NCBI GenBank assembly: GCA_039105265.1
Contig: JAPFFF010000009.1
Span: 930,001 to 994,000 of the forward strand
Origin: Tritrichomonas musculus
Taxonomy: Eukaryota > Parabasalia > Tritrichomonadida > Tritrichomonadidae
Length of the DNA stretch: 64,000 nucleotides
Reading direction: 5' to 3'
Below are positions 22,107 through 34,141 of the stretch, piece by piece. Each line of letters begins with the position of its first letter. The stretch's first letter is position 1. The notes under the pieces are model-generated. The model had not been told where the DNA came from. It was given only the letters and a program-made list of their open reading frames with translations, and searched no databases. The translations under genes were made by a program, and so were the position numbers.

Positions 22107-22500
22107 TGAACTTAATAAAAAATTTTCATAAAAAATTCTTCATTCAAATATTGTTTAGTGTCAGAAACAATTCAATTGATGATTTTACAATATCACCATT
22201 TCTTCATTAATTAAAGCCATTATAATATCAAAACTAATTTATTCAAGATCATTATGCTTTTTATGACCGTTGAACTTCAAAATCAATTTTTTTTTTTTTG
22301 ATATCTGAATGAATTTACTATTTATCAAGATTTTGATGCGCAAATGGAATAATATTGTGGAATTTGTATGCTTTTGTATTAGATTCCTCAGTAAGGATTC
22401 GATTTTTTCATCAAATTATATGTTTAAAAAAAAATTAGAATGGATTAAAATATAAAATAGACTTTTTTATTATTTAATCTAACAAAACTTTAAAAAAAGT
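22107..22500. other. Intergenic, AT-rich
   Basis: 394 bases between the Yju2 start and the 3' end of the giant glycosidase gene. Nothing recognisable. Confidence 0.5.
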
Positions 22501-25500
22501 TTAGTTTTTGGATTTCTCATAGGAGATAAGGGGCTCTGAATATCCAAAATTACTAGATTTTTTCTTTTTCAATTCGACAAATATAATAATTCCAATTATA
22601 ACAGCAAAAACAGCTGCAGCTGCAGCACCAAATATTACCCAGATCACGCTATCTTTATCTTCATGCTTTGGATTTGTGTCTTCATTTTCAGTTTCATGGC
22701 CATAAAAATATAATTGAGCCACTGAAATAGGTGAATTACCTTTTGAAGAACCAGAAAGACGCAAGTATTTCAATGATTGGTTAATAAATGCAATCTTTTC
22801 ATTTTCATCTCCCCATTGCCCAGGGAAATTAATCCATTCCGAATTATTTAATGAGACCGAAACGGTGTATTTTTGAATTGCTGTTGAGTCATCATGTGGT
22901 TTATATTTTATTTGGTCAATGAATACAATTCTATCAAATGAAATCGTTATATATTGATCATCATTTGCGTTTGCATTTTGAGATAACCAATAAGTATTTT
23001 CATTATCATCAATTGCATAACGCGCTTCATGCCCTTCTTGTTCAGAAGAAGCTTCTGCAGTTGCAGTTGAAACACGAATCATATCTTCATTTGCTTCTAA
23101 AACATCCTTATAGGAGAATCCATATGAGGTGATTGACAAAGAATTATACACGATATCAGAATGAATAACTTTAATTGCATTGAAAGTAACAATTGAGTCT
23201 TGATCTTCTGAGTAAACTGAATTCGAAAGAACTCCATCAATATAAATCTTCAGCATTGTGTTTCTTTCGCGAACGCACGTAATATATGTTGAGTTATTAT
23301 CATCTGAGAGTTCAACATCAGAAAGAAGAGAGAGTGATTTTACTGTAAATTTGATGCGCCTATTAACTATTTCAACTGTAACTTTATTATCTTTATCTTG
23401 AATAAGAATTGAGTCTCCATCTATTGAATTAGTTTGAATGCTTAAATGGACAGTGAAACTTTCAACTTTATGTTCCTTTTCAGAAAGATAACCATCATAT
23501 TTAACTGGACCAAGTTGTTGAGGAACAGTAACAATCATATTACCTGCCATATAAATGTAACTCACGTTTACATTAAGTTGATGATCAAGAGAATCTAAAA
23601 CGTTATTAAGTGAAATAGTATATTCAGTGTTATTTTCAAATGGATTTTCGAGATAAATAGAAACTGTTCTTAAATCACCTCTTAATTTTCCACCTAATAT
23701 TTGGATATCATGATCGATAGCATAATTACTGATATCAAATTTAATCTTCTTATTAAAGCGAATTTGAATCTCTTTTTGGTTAACTGCTTTAACAACTTCT
23801 ATTTCTGCGCATTTATCATCTTGCATTGGCTCGAAATCGATGATTCTTACTTCACGTGGTTGAAGCGTGACTTTAATTATATCTCCATATGATTGCTGCT
23901 GTCCTTCACCTAAATCTTCTTTGGTGTTGTAATCAAGAATAGTCTTTCTGTATATTATTTGAATATTTTCTGGAACACCAATTTCTCTATCAAGTTTAAT
24001 TTCATATTGCTTGGCTTCAGCTGATGGATTTCTGATTGCTATTGTTCCTTTATCGTTTGACCAGGCAGAATAACCATAAACATCACCTTTTTCAGGCGAT
24101 CCACCAAATCTTTGCGAATTCCTGAGGACTTCATGTCTATTTTCAATGTAATTGAGAACTTCAGAGTTAACATACCATTTATCACCTTCATCAACCATTG
24201 TATATGAGTAGTAGAGCTCGAAAAATGAGTTTCCTCTCATTCCGCACATGAGAAGATATTTGCGGAATTCATCATCATTAAGGGCATTCTCGAGTGGGGT
24301 TCCTGTTTTTCCATAAATTGGATCATGATTATAAAGCGATTGCTGAGGAAGTTGGAATTGATAAATGTCATAGAATTTATAATATATTGTATCACGATAA
24401 TTCAACATTTTATCAGCATAAGTATCATCCGGCGTTACCTGAGTATAATCAACATCTTTTGATAGCTGAATCCAAATTGAATTTGCCCATTGAAGGTGGA
24501 ATGGTGAAGGATTAATATAACATGTAAGCGAAATCCATAAATTATTGATTTGATTGTCAATTGCTGTCTTTCTCATGCTTTCAAATACTTTAATATATCT
24601 CTCCCAATAATCAGTGTAATAATAAACACCATTATAACCACCAACCATATGATCATGATCTTTATTGTCACATGGTCTTAGCGCCCAACCATCAAGTTTA
24701 TAATAATTCACCTTATAATCTTCAATCCATTTGTTCCAGAATTGCTTTAAATGCTCAGTATATTTTGTAGATCCAACGTCAATATCACTTGTTGCAGCAT
24801 TGAAATAGCCGAATCCAGATTCTTCAATCATATGACCAAATTGAGCGTTAAAGTTATAACCTCCTCTTGGTCCTAGCCAAACGCCGAAGTTGGATGATAC
24901 TTGTCGTGTGAAAATTGATGGCTTATTGAAACCGTCTGGGAACTTGTCATTAATTTCCCAGAATCCTACATCGTTAAATGTAGTTCCTGCTAATTCAGGA
25001 TTATAAACGTAATATTTTGATGAATTATAATTATAATTATTCCAGCCATCATCAATTACATAAGAATCAAGTGGTCTAACACCATGCTGAGAACAACTTT
25101 TTTCAATTTCTTTAAACGAAGTTAAAATGTTAGCTTCATCAATGGATAGCATCCAATCATACCATGAATTATATTGCTTCCTAAATTTATTTTCAACGGA
25201 AATATCAGTAATATATGAATAAAAGTCATTACGAACAACTTCGATTGATTTGCTTCTTGCGGCTCCAATTACAGTTTTCCAACAACGATAAGAACCATCT
25301 TTATCGAGCTCAAATTGCGAGAAGGATTTACCTGTATGATAACGAAGATGAGCAATATTTTCTTCAATTTGGTTATCAGCAAATGGGAAACGGCAGCCTG
25401 TAAAGAGGGAATTGATATAAACAGGCTGACCGAGCATCAAAATGTATTTATTAAGCAAATCATATTGAGTTGAATCAACATATGGATGAGTCCATGAATT

Positions 25501-28500
25501 AGCTTTATCATCATTTGATACGATTATATGTTCAAGATCAATGTAGTCAAATTTGGCATCTTTATATTTGTTTTCTGGAATACGAATTATGATTTGCTTT
25601 TCAATGTAAGGCTTGCCTTTTTGAAGTTCATATTCAACGGTGATATTAAATTGTATACTATCAAATGTGTATGGCTTGTAAATAAACGATAGTTTTTGGA
25701 CATCCTCTTGCGTAGTTTGCTCATAATGATCAAGGTCAAACGATGATGATTTAATATCGGTATATGGCAATGGAACAAAATCTGAATATAAACTGAAATC
25801 AGCTCCACTTCCCAAACCACTATGATTGACAGAAAGAAGAGCTACAAATTTACCACTTTGTGGCGTGGTGAAATTGGCATAAACAGGGAAAGTTGAGAGA
25901 TAATGAAAATCACCTTTCATTACATAAGTGCCTTCCTTAATAAATTTATTGAGTTCATCTAAAGTTTTAGCAACATATATTTCATAATGATTAATTCGAC
26001 CATTTGTCCCTGTTTTTCGAGGCGTATATGAAAATGCTTTAAAGCTAGTTTCTTTTCCAAGATCAAAGATCAATTGAAATGGATCTGACGTATCAGCTCT
26101 ATCATCATGCCCTCCTTCACCAGCGTCACTATATTTTGAATGCCAGATTGTATCTAGATTTCCATCAATCATGTTAACAGCAGCTCCTTCACGGCCGGCA
26201 ACATTGGTTTGTTCACTATTTGCTGTAACGCGCCATTCTGTTCGATCAATTGGAATTGGTTGCTCATTCTTTAGTCGAAGTATTTCATTTATACCATTAT
26301 TTTCAGCATAAGCTGGGACAGAGAAGAGAAACTCTTCACTTCCATCTGATGGCTTAATTGTTGTAATTGATTCTGTTCGATAGTTGTTAATTTCAACGGT
26401 TTTGACTTTGTTATTAGAAATTGAGAATACACGCTCAATAAATTCATTTTTAAGAGAAACTTCTTTAGAAACTTCGCTATATGCAAACCCATAGTTGAAA
26501 ATATTGACATAATTGTAAACAACATCATTCTTGTTTAGGACGATATTATGAATATTTACCGTAACTGGCATCTTTGAGTTCCAGGAAGAGGAATCAATTT
26601 CTGTTTCAAAATATATTTTGATAAGACCATTCCTTTCACGAACAAGTGTTACATAATGAATATCGTTATTAACATCTGATTCAGAAACGACAATAGTATC
26701 GCCAACTTGGAATCTTATGTGGTTATCATTAGTAATTCCAACTATAATTGAATTATCTTCTGAATGAAGAAGATCTGCATCTTTGACGCCTTTGAAATCT
26801 TTAACATTAAGACGAATTGTGAATGAGTCAGTATTAACAGTTGTACCAGCAATTACTGAATCAGCGCCAGAAAATTCACCACGGACATTAGCAATTGCAT
26901 TAAATGCAAAGTATTGAAATTGAACTTTTTGGCTGAGAACATTATCAAAAATATCTTTGACGTTTTGAATTTGTAAGTCATATTTAGTGTAGTTAACCAT
27001 TGGAGATGTAGTAAGCGTAACTGTTCTTCGATCACCGCGAAGACGGATATCTGTGATATCAATTCCTTCGATTAAGAACTTGGCATCATCAATGAGTATT
27101 CGCTTGTTGAATCTTAACATAATTTCATTTTCTTTAGTTGATTTGATGACCTCAACTTGTGGAGGATCTTGATCGAAATTTGGTCGGAATTCATAAATTC
27201 TATATTCACCAGGCACAAGTGTAACTTTTAATTCATCACCATATTTGAATGGCTCTTTATTCTTCACTTCGTCATCATTCTTTGTTTGATGATCAAGCAA
27301 TGTGCATCGGTAAACAGTACCAATAGCTTCAGGAACTCCAATGTTTCTATCCAAATTAATAGTCTCTTTGACTGTCTCGGTACCAGGATTTCTAAGGCCA
27401 ATAACACCATTCGTTTCATTCCATGCAGAAAATCCATAAAATTCACCAATACCTGGTCTTCCACCAAATATTTGAGAATGTTGAAGAGTATCAAAGTTTC
27501 TTTCGGCCCATGACAAAACATCAGAACTGATGTACCATTTATCACCTTCATCAAGCATATCATAGGTATAGTATAATTCAAAGAAAGCAGTACCCCTCAT
27601 TGCACAGCCATATAAAAATGTTCTGAAATAATCATCATTTAAACTGTTTCTAAGCGAAGTTCCAGCTTGTCCATAAATTGGATCGTGATTATATAAACAT
27701 CGAGCTGGAAATTGAAGTTCTAAGTCATCATAAAACTGCCAATAACAATCATCACGATATGTAAGCATTTGATCAGCTTGATTATTATTATCACCAATAA
27801 TGATTTCGCCTAAGTCGCCAGAAACTTGAATCCAAACAGAGTTGGACCATTGGAGTTGGAATGGTGACGGAGCAGCCCACGTTGTTGTAGATATCCAAAA
27901 GTTATCCAAACCTGTTTCTTTGGCTGTTTGAATCATATCTTCATACCAAATATATACATTTTCCCAAAGATCAGTAAAGAAGTAGGCACCATCTGGTCCC
28001 CCAACCATGTGATCATGAGTTTCATTGAAGCATGGCTGCTCAACAAACCCATCAAGTTTGTAATAATTAACTTTATAAGTTCTAATAAAGTCGACAAGAA
28101 GCTTTTGAACATTCCTCAGATATGTATGCGAAGCAACATCGATATCATCGGAACGGGAATTATAATATCCGTTATTAGCATCTTCAATCATTTTACCAAA
28201 TTTTCCTGGTGTAACATACCCTCCTCTTGGACCAAGCCAAACACCAAAATTGGATGATATTTTTCTTGTAAAATCGGATGGATTCTTGAATAAATTAGGG
28301 AATTTATTATTAAACTCCCAAAACCCACCCTGATTATAAGTTGTTCCAGATGTTCCTTCATCATAAACATCATATTTATCACTATTGTAATTGTTCCAAC
28401 CATCATCAACAACATATGAATCAAAAGGAGGAAGGCCATATTGAGAACATCCACGTTCAATTTCTTTGAAAGAGGTCATTATATTTTCTTCATCAATTCG

Positions 28501-29805
28501 AAGCATCCAATCATACCATGAGTTATATTGCTTGCGGAATGGAGACGGTACAGAGATATCTGTAATGTATGAAAAAAAGTCATTTCGAACAACTTCAATG
28601 CGGCTGTCTCGTGCAGCTCCAAGGACAGTCTTCCAAGTAACATATGCTCCTTTATCATTTTTTGGAACATCCCTGAATGCTTTTCCAGTATAGTATCTAA
28701 TTCTTGCAAGATTTGATGATGATTCAATCATTGTATGGGTATATGGGAATCTGCATCCTGCATAAAATGTATTCATATAATATGGCTGCCCAAGACTCAT
28801 AAAAAGTTCATCAACAAGAGGTGAACCCCAGCTTTTAGAACGATCATCATCGGTTAGAACATAATGATCAAGATCAATATAATCAATTCTTACATTTTCA
28901 TCAGAAATTTTGATTTCTAAATGCTTCTCCATATAAGGCTTGCCTTCGATCAATTCAACAATCTCAGTAATATCGTACTTAGCACCATTTAACTCATATG
29001 TATCAAATATAAAACTGACAGAATTTTCACCTTTACCATAATTTGAGCATTTGAGTTCAGATGCTTTGATTATGTCATTAACATATGGCAAAAATTGATC
29101 ATATATATCAAATTGCGCTCCAGTTGCAAATTTTCCATCACCTTTTGTAACAATAACAATGAATTGAGCATTAACTTCTTCTGTAAGATTTAAATAGCAC
29201 ATATTATTTTTATCAGCTGCAAAATATGAATCAAGCGAAAATTTATTTTCTTTAACTTTTTGTGTAACATCTTCGAGTGAATTTCCCACATAAAGTTTGA
29301 ATTGCCTAACAACTCCATCAATATTAACTGGCTTTTGTGTGAATGAAATAGCTTTGAAACTAATTTTTTCTCCAAGATCAATTGTTATATTATATTCGCC
29401 TTTATGATCGGGTCTATCATCATGACCAGTCTTATCATCTTTTGAACTCTCCCAACAATGCCAAATTGTGGAAGGATTATTATCAATCAAATTTTTAATT
29501 GGCCCATCATCGCCTTCCAAAGATTTTTCTGAATTTGAGCTAATTTTCCATTTTGATTTATCTGTAATAGGCGATGGATAAGGAGATGCATTTTCTCTTA
29601 AAATCGATATAGTAAATTCTTCACTGCCAGATTGAGGGATAACTGTTACCTTTGGGTCTGCTCTTTGATTTAAAAGATCTTTTGTCTTGAGCGAAAGAGA
29701 GTTATCAATATTCCAAGATAAAGATAAATATTCATTTCCAAGATTAACTTCTTGAACATCCGAAAGTACGAATGAATAAAATAAAAAGAAGAAAGATAAA
29801 AACAT
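22501..29805 (-). CDS. Giant membrane-anchored surface glycoside hydrolase, tandem clan GH-D-like barrels
   Basis: The protein has 2,434 residues. Residues 1-17 are a signal peptide. Two homologous units of about 1,120 residues follow (about 20-1115 and 1116-2225). Each has a discoidin-like (F5/8 type C) module, a TIM-barrel catalytic region and Ig-like and jelly-roll-like modules. In both units the barrel shows SYV(V/I)DDGWNNY, FGVWLGPRGGY and YYKLDG. The Asp of YKLD (D585, D1705) sits where the nucleophile of clan GH-D enzymes (alpha-galactosidase type, GH27/GH36) lies. A third discoidin module (about 2245-2370), one transmembrane helix (2387-2410), a KKKK stop-transfer and a short tail with YSEPLI, a possible sorting signal, end the protein. 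It probably trims alpha-linked sugars from host or bacterial glycans at the cell surface. The exact CAZy family and substrate are inferred. No intron. Confidence 0.85.
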   Translation of the reverse strand: MFLSFFFLFYSFVLSDVQEVNLGNEYLSLSWNIDNSLSLKTKDLLNQRADPKVTVIPQSGSEEFTISILRENASPYPSPITDKSKWKISSNSEKSLEGDDGPIKNLIDNNPSTIWHCWESSKDDKTGHDDRPDHKGEYNITIDLGEKISFKAISFTQKPVNIDGVVRQFKLYVGNSLEDVTQKVKENKFSLDSYFAADKNNMCYLNLTEEVNAQFIVIVTKGDGKFATGAQFDIYDQFLPYVNDIIKASELKCSNYGKGENSVSFIFDTYELNGAKYDITEIVELIEGKPYMEKHLEIKISDENVRIDYIDLDHYVLTDDDRSKSWGSPLVDELFMSLGQPYYMNTFYAGCRFPYTHTMIESSSNLARIRYYTGKAFRDVPKNDKGAYVTWKTVLGAARDSRIEVVRNDFFSYITDISVPSPFRKQYNSWYDWMLRIDEENIMTSFKEIERGCSQYGLPPFDSYVVDDGWNNYNSDKYDVYDEGTSGTTYNQGGFWEFNNKFPNLFKNPSDFTRKISSNFGVWLGPRGGYVTPGKFGKMIEDANNGYYNSRSDDIDVASHTYLRNVQKLLVDFIRTYKVNYYKLDGFVEQPCFNETHDHMVGGPDGAYFFTDLWENVYIWYEDMIQTAKETGLDNFWISTTTWAAPSPFQLQWSNSVWIQVSGDLGEIIIGDNNNQADQMLTYRDDCYWQFYDDLELQFPARCLYNHDPIYGQAGTSLRNSLNDDYFRTFLYGCAMRGTAFFELYYTYDMLDEGDKWYISSDVLSWAERNFDTLQHSQIFGGRPGIGEFYGFSAWNETNGVIGLRNPGTETVKETINLDRNIGVPEAIGTVYRCTLLDHQTKNDDEVKNKEPFKYGDELKVTLVPGEYRIYEFRPNFDQDPPQVEVIKSTKENEIMLRFNKRILIDDAKFLIEGIDITDIRLRGDRRTVTLTTSPMVNYTKYDLQIQNVKDIFDNVLSQKVQFQYFAFNAIANVRGEFSGADSVIAGTTVNTDSFTIRLNVKDFKGVKDADLLHSEDNSIIVGITNDNHIRFQVGDTIVVSESDVNNDIHYVTLVRERNGLIKIYFETEIDSSSWNSKMPVTVNIHNIVLNKNDVVYNYVNIFNYGFAYSEVSKEVSLKNEFIERVFSISNNKVKTVEINNYRTESITTIKPSDGSEEFLFSVPAYAENNGINEILRLKNEQPIPIDRTEWRVTANSEQTNVAGREGAAVNMIDGNLDTIWHSKYSDAGEGGHDDRADTSDPFQLIFDLGKETSFKAFSYTPRKTGTNGRINHYEIYVAKTLDELNKFIKEGTYVMKGDFHYLSTFPVYANFTTPQSGKFVALLSVNHSGLGSGADFSLYSDFVPLPYTDIKSSSFDLDHYEQTTQEDVQKLSFIYKPYTFDSIQFNITVEYELQKGKPYIEKQIIIRIPENKYKDAKFDYIDLEHIIVSNDDKANSWTHPYVDSTQYDLLNKYILMLGQPVYINSLFTGCRFPFADNQIEENIAHLRYHTGKSFSQFELDKDGSYRCWKTVIGAARSKSIEVVRNDFYSYITDISVENKFRKQYNSWYDWMLSIDEANILTSFKEIEKSCSQHGVRPLDSYVIDDGWNNYNYNSSKYYVYNPELAGTTFNDVGFWEINDKFPDGFNKPSIFTRQVSSNFGVWLGPRGGYNFNAQFGHMIEESGFGYFNAATSDIDVGSTKYTEHLKQFWNKWIEDYKVNYYKLDGWALRPCDNKDHDHMVGGYNGVYYYTDYWERYIKVFESMRKTAIDNQINNLWISLTCYINPSPFHLQWANSIWIQLSKDVDYTQVTPDDTYADKMLNYRDTIYYKFYDIYQFQLPQQSLYNHDPIYGKTGTPLENALNDDEFRKYLLMCGMRGNSFFELYYSYTMVDEGDKWYVNSEVLNYIENRHEVLRNSQRFGGSPEKGDVYGYSAWSNDKGTIAIRNPSAEAKQYEIKLDREIGVPENIQIIYRKTILDYNTKEDLGEGQQQSYGDIIKVTLQPREVRIIDFEPMQDDKCAEIEVVKAVNQKEIQIRFNKKIKFDISNYAIDHDIQILGGKLRGDLRTVSIYLENPFENNTEYTISLNNVLDSLDHQLNVNVSYIYMAGNMIVTVPQQLGPVKYDGYLSEKEHKVESFTVHLSIQTNSIDGDSILIQDKDNKVTVEIVNRRIKFTVKSLSLLSDVELSDDNNSTYITCVRERNTMLKIYIDGVLSNSVYSEDQDSIVTFNAIKVIHSDIVYNSLSITSYGFSYKDVLEANEDMIRVSTATAEASSEQEGHEARYAIDDNENTYWLSQNANANDDQYITISFDRIVFIDQIKYKPHDDSTAIQKYTVSVSLNNSEWINFPGQWGDENEKIAFINQSLKYLRLSGSSKGNSPISVAQLYFYGHETENEDTNPKHEDKDSVIWVIFGAAAAAVFAVIIGIIIFVELKKKKSSNFGYSEPLISYEKSKN

Positions 29806-30704
29806 TTTTAGGATTTTTGGTGAAATGATTTCAGTTAATTTTTTTTATTCAATAATTCAAATGTAAATTTTCATTTCAAATACTACTGCTTTTTTTTCTA
29901 TACTATTCTTTCAAAATATACGGTCGTTCAGTTTTTAAAAAATAACAAAATCATAATACTCTTGTTTAATAATTGATATTTTAATTATTTTTTAATTCAA
30001 TATATTTAACATTGTAATGTTAAAAAAAATTAATTAAAATACTTTTAAAATTTCTACAATTATTGAATATACATATATTTCTCTTTTTTATGTGTTTTTT
30101 GAAATTAAGAGCACAATTCAATTAATATTTTATAAATATTCATTTTAAAAAGGAACCAAATAATTTAATTTTTTGAAAATATGATTATAAATAGAGAATT
30201 GATACATGTAAATCATATAATTTTGCTTTTAATAAAAATAATTTATTAAAAATCATGTTATTAATTTAACTTTTAATTGAATGAATATTCAAATTTTTTA
30301 TTCTTTAAAAACATAAATACTTTAATAACATTTAGTTTTAATATTATCAACAAGAAACATTTCTAATCTGTCATAATTGTAATTGAAAAAGGACCAAGTA
30401 TTTTTATTCCTACTAATATTTTAAATTATCTTTCGATTGAAATTTATATTCAATTATGCAAAACAAACGTCTTTTATTCTTATTCTTATTCGAATGCACA
30501 ATTATAGTACCAATAACATATTCTCTTTTTTTATTTGCACAACTTTCTCAATTGGATTAAATCAGTTGTCATTCAAGAGAGAAAAAATCATCTACAAAAA
30601 TTTCTTTTTTGAACTTTGGTTAAATGTTTGAAAATTTCACTTATTATATTAAAAAACGATGCATTTGGTTGAATTTTTATGATAAAGAAGAGTTTATTTA
30701 TTTA
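29806..30704. other. Intergenic, AT-rich
   Basis: About 900 bases. The frames at 30437-30809 are Phe/Ile/Asn-rich chance ORFs. No repeat or RNA gene was recognised. Confidence 0.5.
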
Positions 30705-32351
30705 TTAAAGATGAATTTTAGGCTCAATTTCACCACCAAGGAATTCAATATAATCTCTAGGCTTAATAAATTTGGGTTGATAAATTTCATTCACTTCAAT
30801 TTTCATTGAAATCCAATTTCCTTTGAAATTATTTGAATTTCTCAGTTCGTTCAAATCTTCAAGAAAGGCATTCACTGTAATTGATGGCATATCTTTCACA
30901 TTAAAGACTTGGTTAAAGGGTTGACTCGCAAAATTTGATAATTGATTTCTAAGAGCATTTTGGTTTTCAACAGTTAAATAAAGATATTCGATTAAATTCC
31001 TCGTCATGTTTGCACTGAGTAAACCTCGTTCGGCGATGATTTTTTCAATGAAATCAACCAACAAATCGAATAATATGTTGTTTTCTTGAGGCATAACCTT
31101 GAAGAAGGATTTGGCATAATTGTCAAGATCACTACATTTAGGATTTGTAAGTATCTCCTTTAAAAAGTAGATGAAATAAAGACAAAATGTAGAAAATGAA
31201 CGATAAGAACTCCGAAATGAAGTAAGTTTCGTTTTTGTATCAGTGGTGCTACTGTCAGCTATTGGATTAAATGAATCATCATCAGCCGCTAAAACTATTG
31301 ATCCACAATGACAAATTTCATTGCTAAATCCACAGCAATATCCAAAGAATGCTGGGTATTTGATTGACTCGGCAATAAGATCTAATAAGTTAAATTGTTT
31401 ATTTTTCCAAAATGTATCGATTTTGTATTGAATAAAATCTTTTAAAAGTGTATCTGTGCTTTCTATTATTTTACTATGTGTAGCTTTTTTTGGATTTGTT
31501 TTGAAAACTTCTAATTTTGTGTTTATGCCACAGTTGATAGAATAATAAAGCATATAAACAGTCTCTAAGCTATTGTAAATATCATTGAAATTACTAAGAT
31601 GTTCTGTGTTATTGTCATATATTTTTATTGCGCATTCATCATTGATGATAATTAATGCAGGTATTCCTCGCTTGAATGAGCCGATTATAAATGTATTTTC
31701 TACATATCTTTTAAATTTTTTACCGAATTTTTCTTTAATTTTTTCCGAGTTTTGTTGTAAACCGTATGATTTTTGAACCAACACTTTAAAAGGAAATTGA
31801 TCAAAAACTTTTTTTGAAGAGATTCCTTTCTTTGAATAGAAAAGAAATGTGGAGGGGTTAGATAAATCAACAGAACTTAATTTCCTGTATATATAGTCGT
31901 GTTTCTTTTTGTCTAAATTAATAAATTTAATTGGCAACAAAAATGCAAAAGATTTTTGATACTTGTTGAGAAAATGGAAAAGATCAGGATTTCTGTCAAA
32001 TAATTGGTCTTCAAAATGGAAAATTTCAGGAGGGTTACCATTTTCTTCGCTGCTATCTTTTGTTGAGAAACTCTTTAATAGGTTTATAAAATTATTAGTT
32101 CTATTAACTGTGTTTTCTATACCATTAAATTCTTTGTTAAGGTCAATATTATCAGTGATGCTAAATTTATCAATTGCTTCAGGATTTTGATGACAAAGAA
32201 AAGTATTTCCATTGTTTTGGTAGCTTAGTCCTATGCAAAAAAGCTGAGCAGTATAAAAGCCAGGCGGAAGTAAAAAAACAGGCAATGAAATAGTTCTATT
32301 CTTTTCACTCGCAATATCTCCTATTTGATTAAAAGAATATTGATCAGTCAT
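30705..32351 (-). CDS. Hypothetical protein, 548 residues
   Basis: I do not recognise this protein. It is an open, well-composed frame with no signal peptide. An early hydrophobic stretch (SLPVFLLPPGFYTAQLFCIGL) looks like buried beta-structure rather than a membrane helix. A cysteine-rich patch, YCCGFSNEICHCGS (about residues 340-353), could bind metal. A Ser/Thr/Lys-rich stretch (SSTTDTKTKLTSFRSSYRSFSTF) could be phosphorylated. The remainder is mixed alpha/beta with helical C-terminal blocks. A TCTCATAAAT sequence just upstream of the ATG resembles a trichomonad initiator. It may be a trichomonad-specific family. No function is proposed. Confidence 0.7.
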   Translation of the reverse strand: MTDQYSFNQIGDIASEKNRTISLPVFLLPPGFYTAQLFCIGLSYQNNGNTFLCHQNPEAIDKFSITDNIDLNKEFNGIENTVNRTNNFINLLKSFSTKDSSEENGNPPEIFHFEDQLFDRNPDLFHFLNKYQKSFAFLLPIKFINLDKKKHDYIYRKLSSVDLSNPSTFLFYSKKGISSKKVFDQFPFKVLVQKSYGLQQNSEKIKEKFGKKFKRYVENTFIIGSFKRGIPALIIINDECAIKIYDNNTEHLSNFNDIYNSLETVYMLYYSINCGINTKLEVFKTNPKKATHSKIIESTDTLLKDFIQYKIDTFWKNKQFNLLDLIAESIKYPAFFGYCCGFSNEICHCGSIVLAADDDSFNPIADSSTTDTKTKLTSFRSSYRSFSTFCLYFIYFLKEILTNPKCSDLDNYAKSFFKVMPQENNILFDLLVDFIEKIIAERGLLSANMTRNLIEYLYLTVENQNALRNQLSNFASQPFNQVFNVKDMPSITVNAFLEDLNELRNSNNFKGNWISMKIEVNEIYQPKFIKPRDYIEFLGGEIEPKIHL

Positions 32352-34141
32352 TAATCATTTATGAGAATATTCAATAAAAAAAATTGTAATATAACATTAA
32401 AAAATTGATTTTAATATAATTAAATATATAAATATAAAATTTTATTTTAAAATTAAAAAATATCAGTAATTAGATTTAGATTTCAAAATTCAAATTCAAA
32501 GATAAATCTGTTTTTATCTAATACAAAATATTAATGTATAATTTTATATGGCATATAATTCCTCAGCAAATTTGTAAAAACCCCTAACATTACCGTTTAC
32601 AATTTTTCATCGATACCTGTAAAATATTTTTATCTCAACAAAATAATATATTTACTTAATTTAAAATATATATCATGCTTATTCACATCATATTAATATT
32701 TATAGGATAATTTCAATCAGATATTTTGAAATTAAAATCTTAATATTTGCAATATTATATGTCAGAAATAGAATTACAATGTCTTCTGGTTAAACATTAG
32801 TAAATCCATTGTATAACTATAGGCTAGATGCATTTTCGTTTAAATTTTCGTTAAACTGAAATTTTATGATCATCATTTTTAAAAACTTTTGAAATAATTA
32901 AAACTTGTTAAAAATATTTGCTTAATTAATTTATATATTTAACACTTAATCCAATTACAAAAGTTAAAATCAAAAATAATCGAAAGAATTAAATGTTATA
33001 TTCCAAATATAAATGAAATAATCATTATTTTGTAATATATAATGTAAATAAATATATTTTTAATACTAGATATTTATTAAATCTTTTAGATGATTTTTAA
33101 TAAAATTTTTAGCAAGATATAATGAATTATTCGAAAACTAGTATATTTTCAGTGGTTCATTTCACTGTTTATATGTTTAATAGATTTTACCGATAATCTA
33201 TAAAAATGGTTGTATTAAACTCAGTTTTTGTGTCATGATAAATGAACACATCTAGAGTTCTGATTTATTATTCCAAAATAAATGGAATAAATATGAATTC
33301 AATAAATAAAAGAATTTTAATTATTTTGGCAACTTAAATGATTTTAGTTCTTCAAATATTATCATAATTTTTGATCTTTTCTAAAATCATAAAATAAATT
33401 TTGTTTTATTTAATGTAATATCTTTTTTTAATGTTTAATAAAAAAGTAAATAAATATAAAATCATTAATATGTCAAGATAATAGAGATTCAATTAAATTT
33501 TATGTTGAAAATTGGTTATGTTAAAATAGATAACTAAAAATTTTTTTATTTATTTCTAAAATAATATTCAGAAATTCAATTGAATATTTGAGCATTTCGG
33601 GTTAGAAAAACGAGTTATTTTGAATTGCTCTTCAGAATATTTGAGCTACCGGGTTAGAAAAACGAGTTGTTTTGTATAGAGTGATTATTTAGATTTGAAA
33701 TATTTTTATATTAATAAATATATCATATTTAGTAAATATATATAGCTTTTTATAATATATAATTTTATATAAATATAATATATTTTTAATTAATATATAT
33801 ATCTAATTTTTAGTTATTTTCATTTTTAAATTCCTAATATATTAAAAATAAATAAACAAGTATTCTTTATAGCAGTGCTAATATCTTATATAAGTATGAT
33901 AATATAGGAAATATAAAGAAACAAAATACTTTTTAAATAATCATTTAAATATCTCTTTAATAATGCATTTATTGGCAATATGGTTAAATTAACTTTTGTT
34001 TAGTATTATATATAGAAAACAAATGCATAAATAAATATTCATTTTATCACAAAAACCAAAATGTGAGGGGTTTTAATTTGTATGCAAAATAAAAATTATT
34101 TATAAAATTATCAATTAAGAATAATAAATCATCATAAATGC
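32352..34141. other. 1.8-kb intergenic, AT-rich
   Basis: No gene. It holds one short tandem duplication at 33582-33674. Otherwise it is homogeneous AT-rich DNA. Confidence 0.5.
33582..33674. repeat. 53-bp tandem duplication
   Basis: GAATATTTGAGC ... GGGTTAGAAAAACGAGTT occurs twice with a 53-bp period. Small differences separate the copies (CATTTCGGG versus TACCGGG, TTATTTTG versus TTGTTTTG). Function unknown. Confidence 0.7.
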
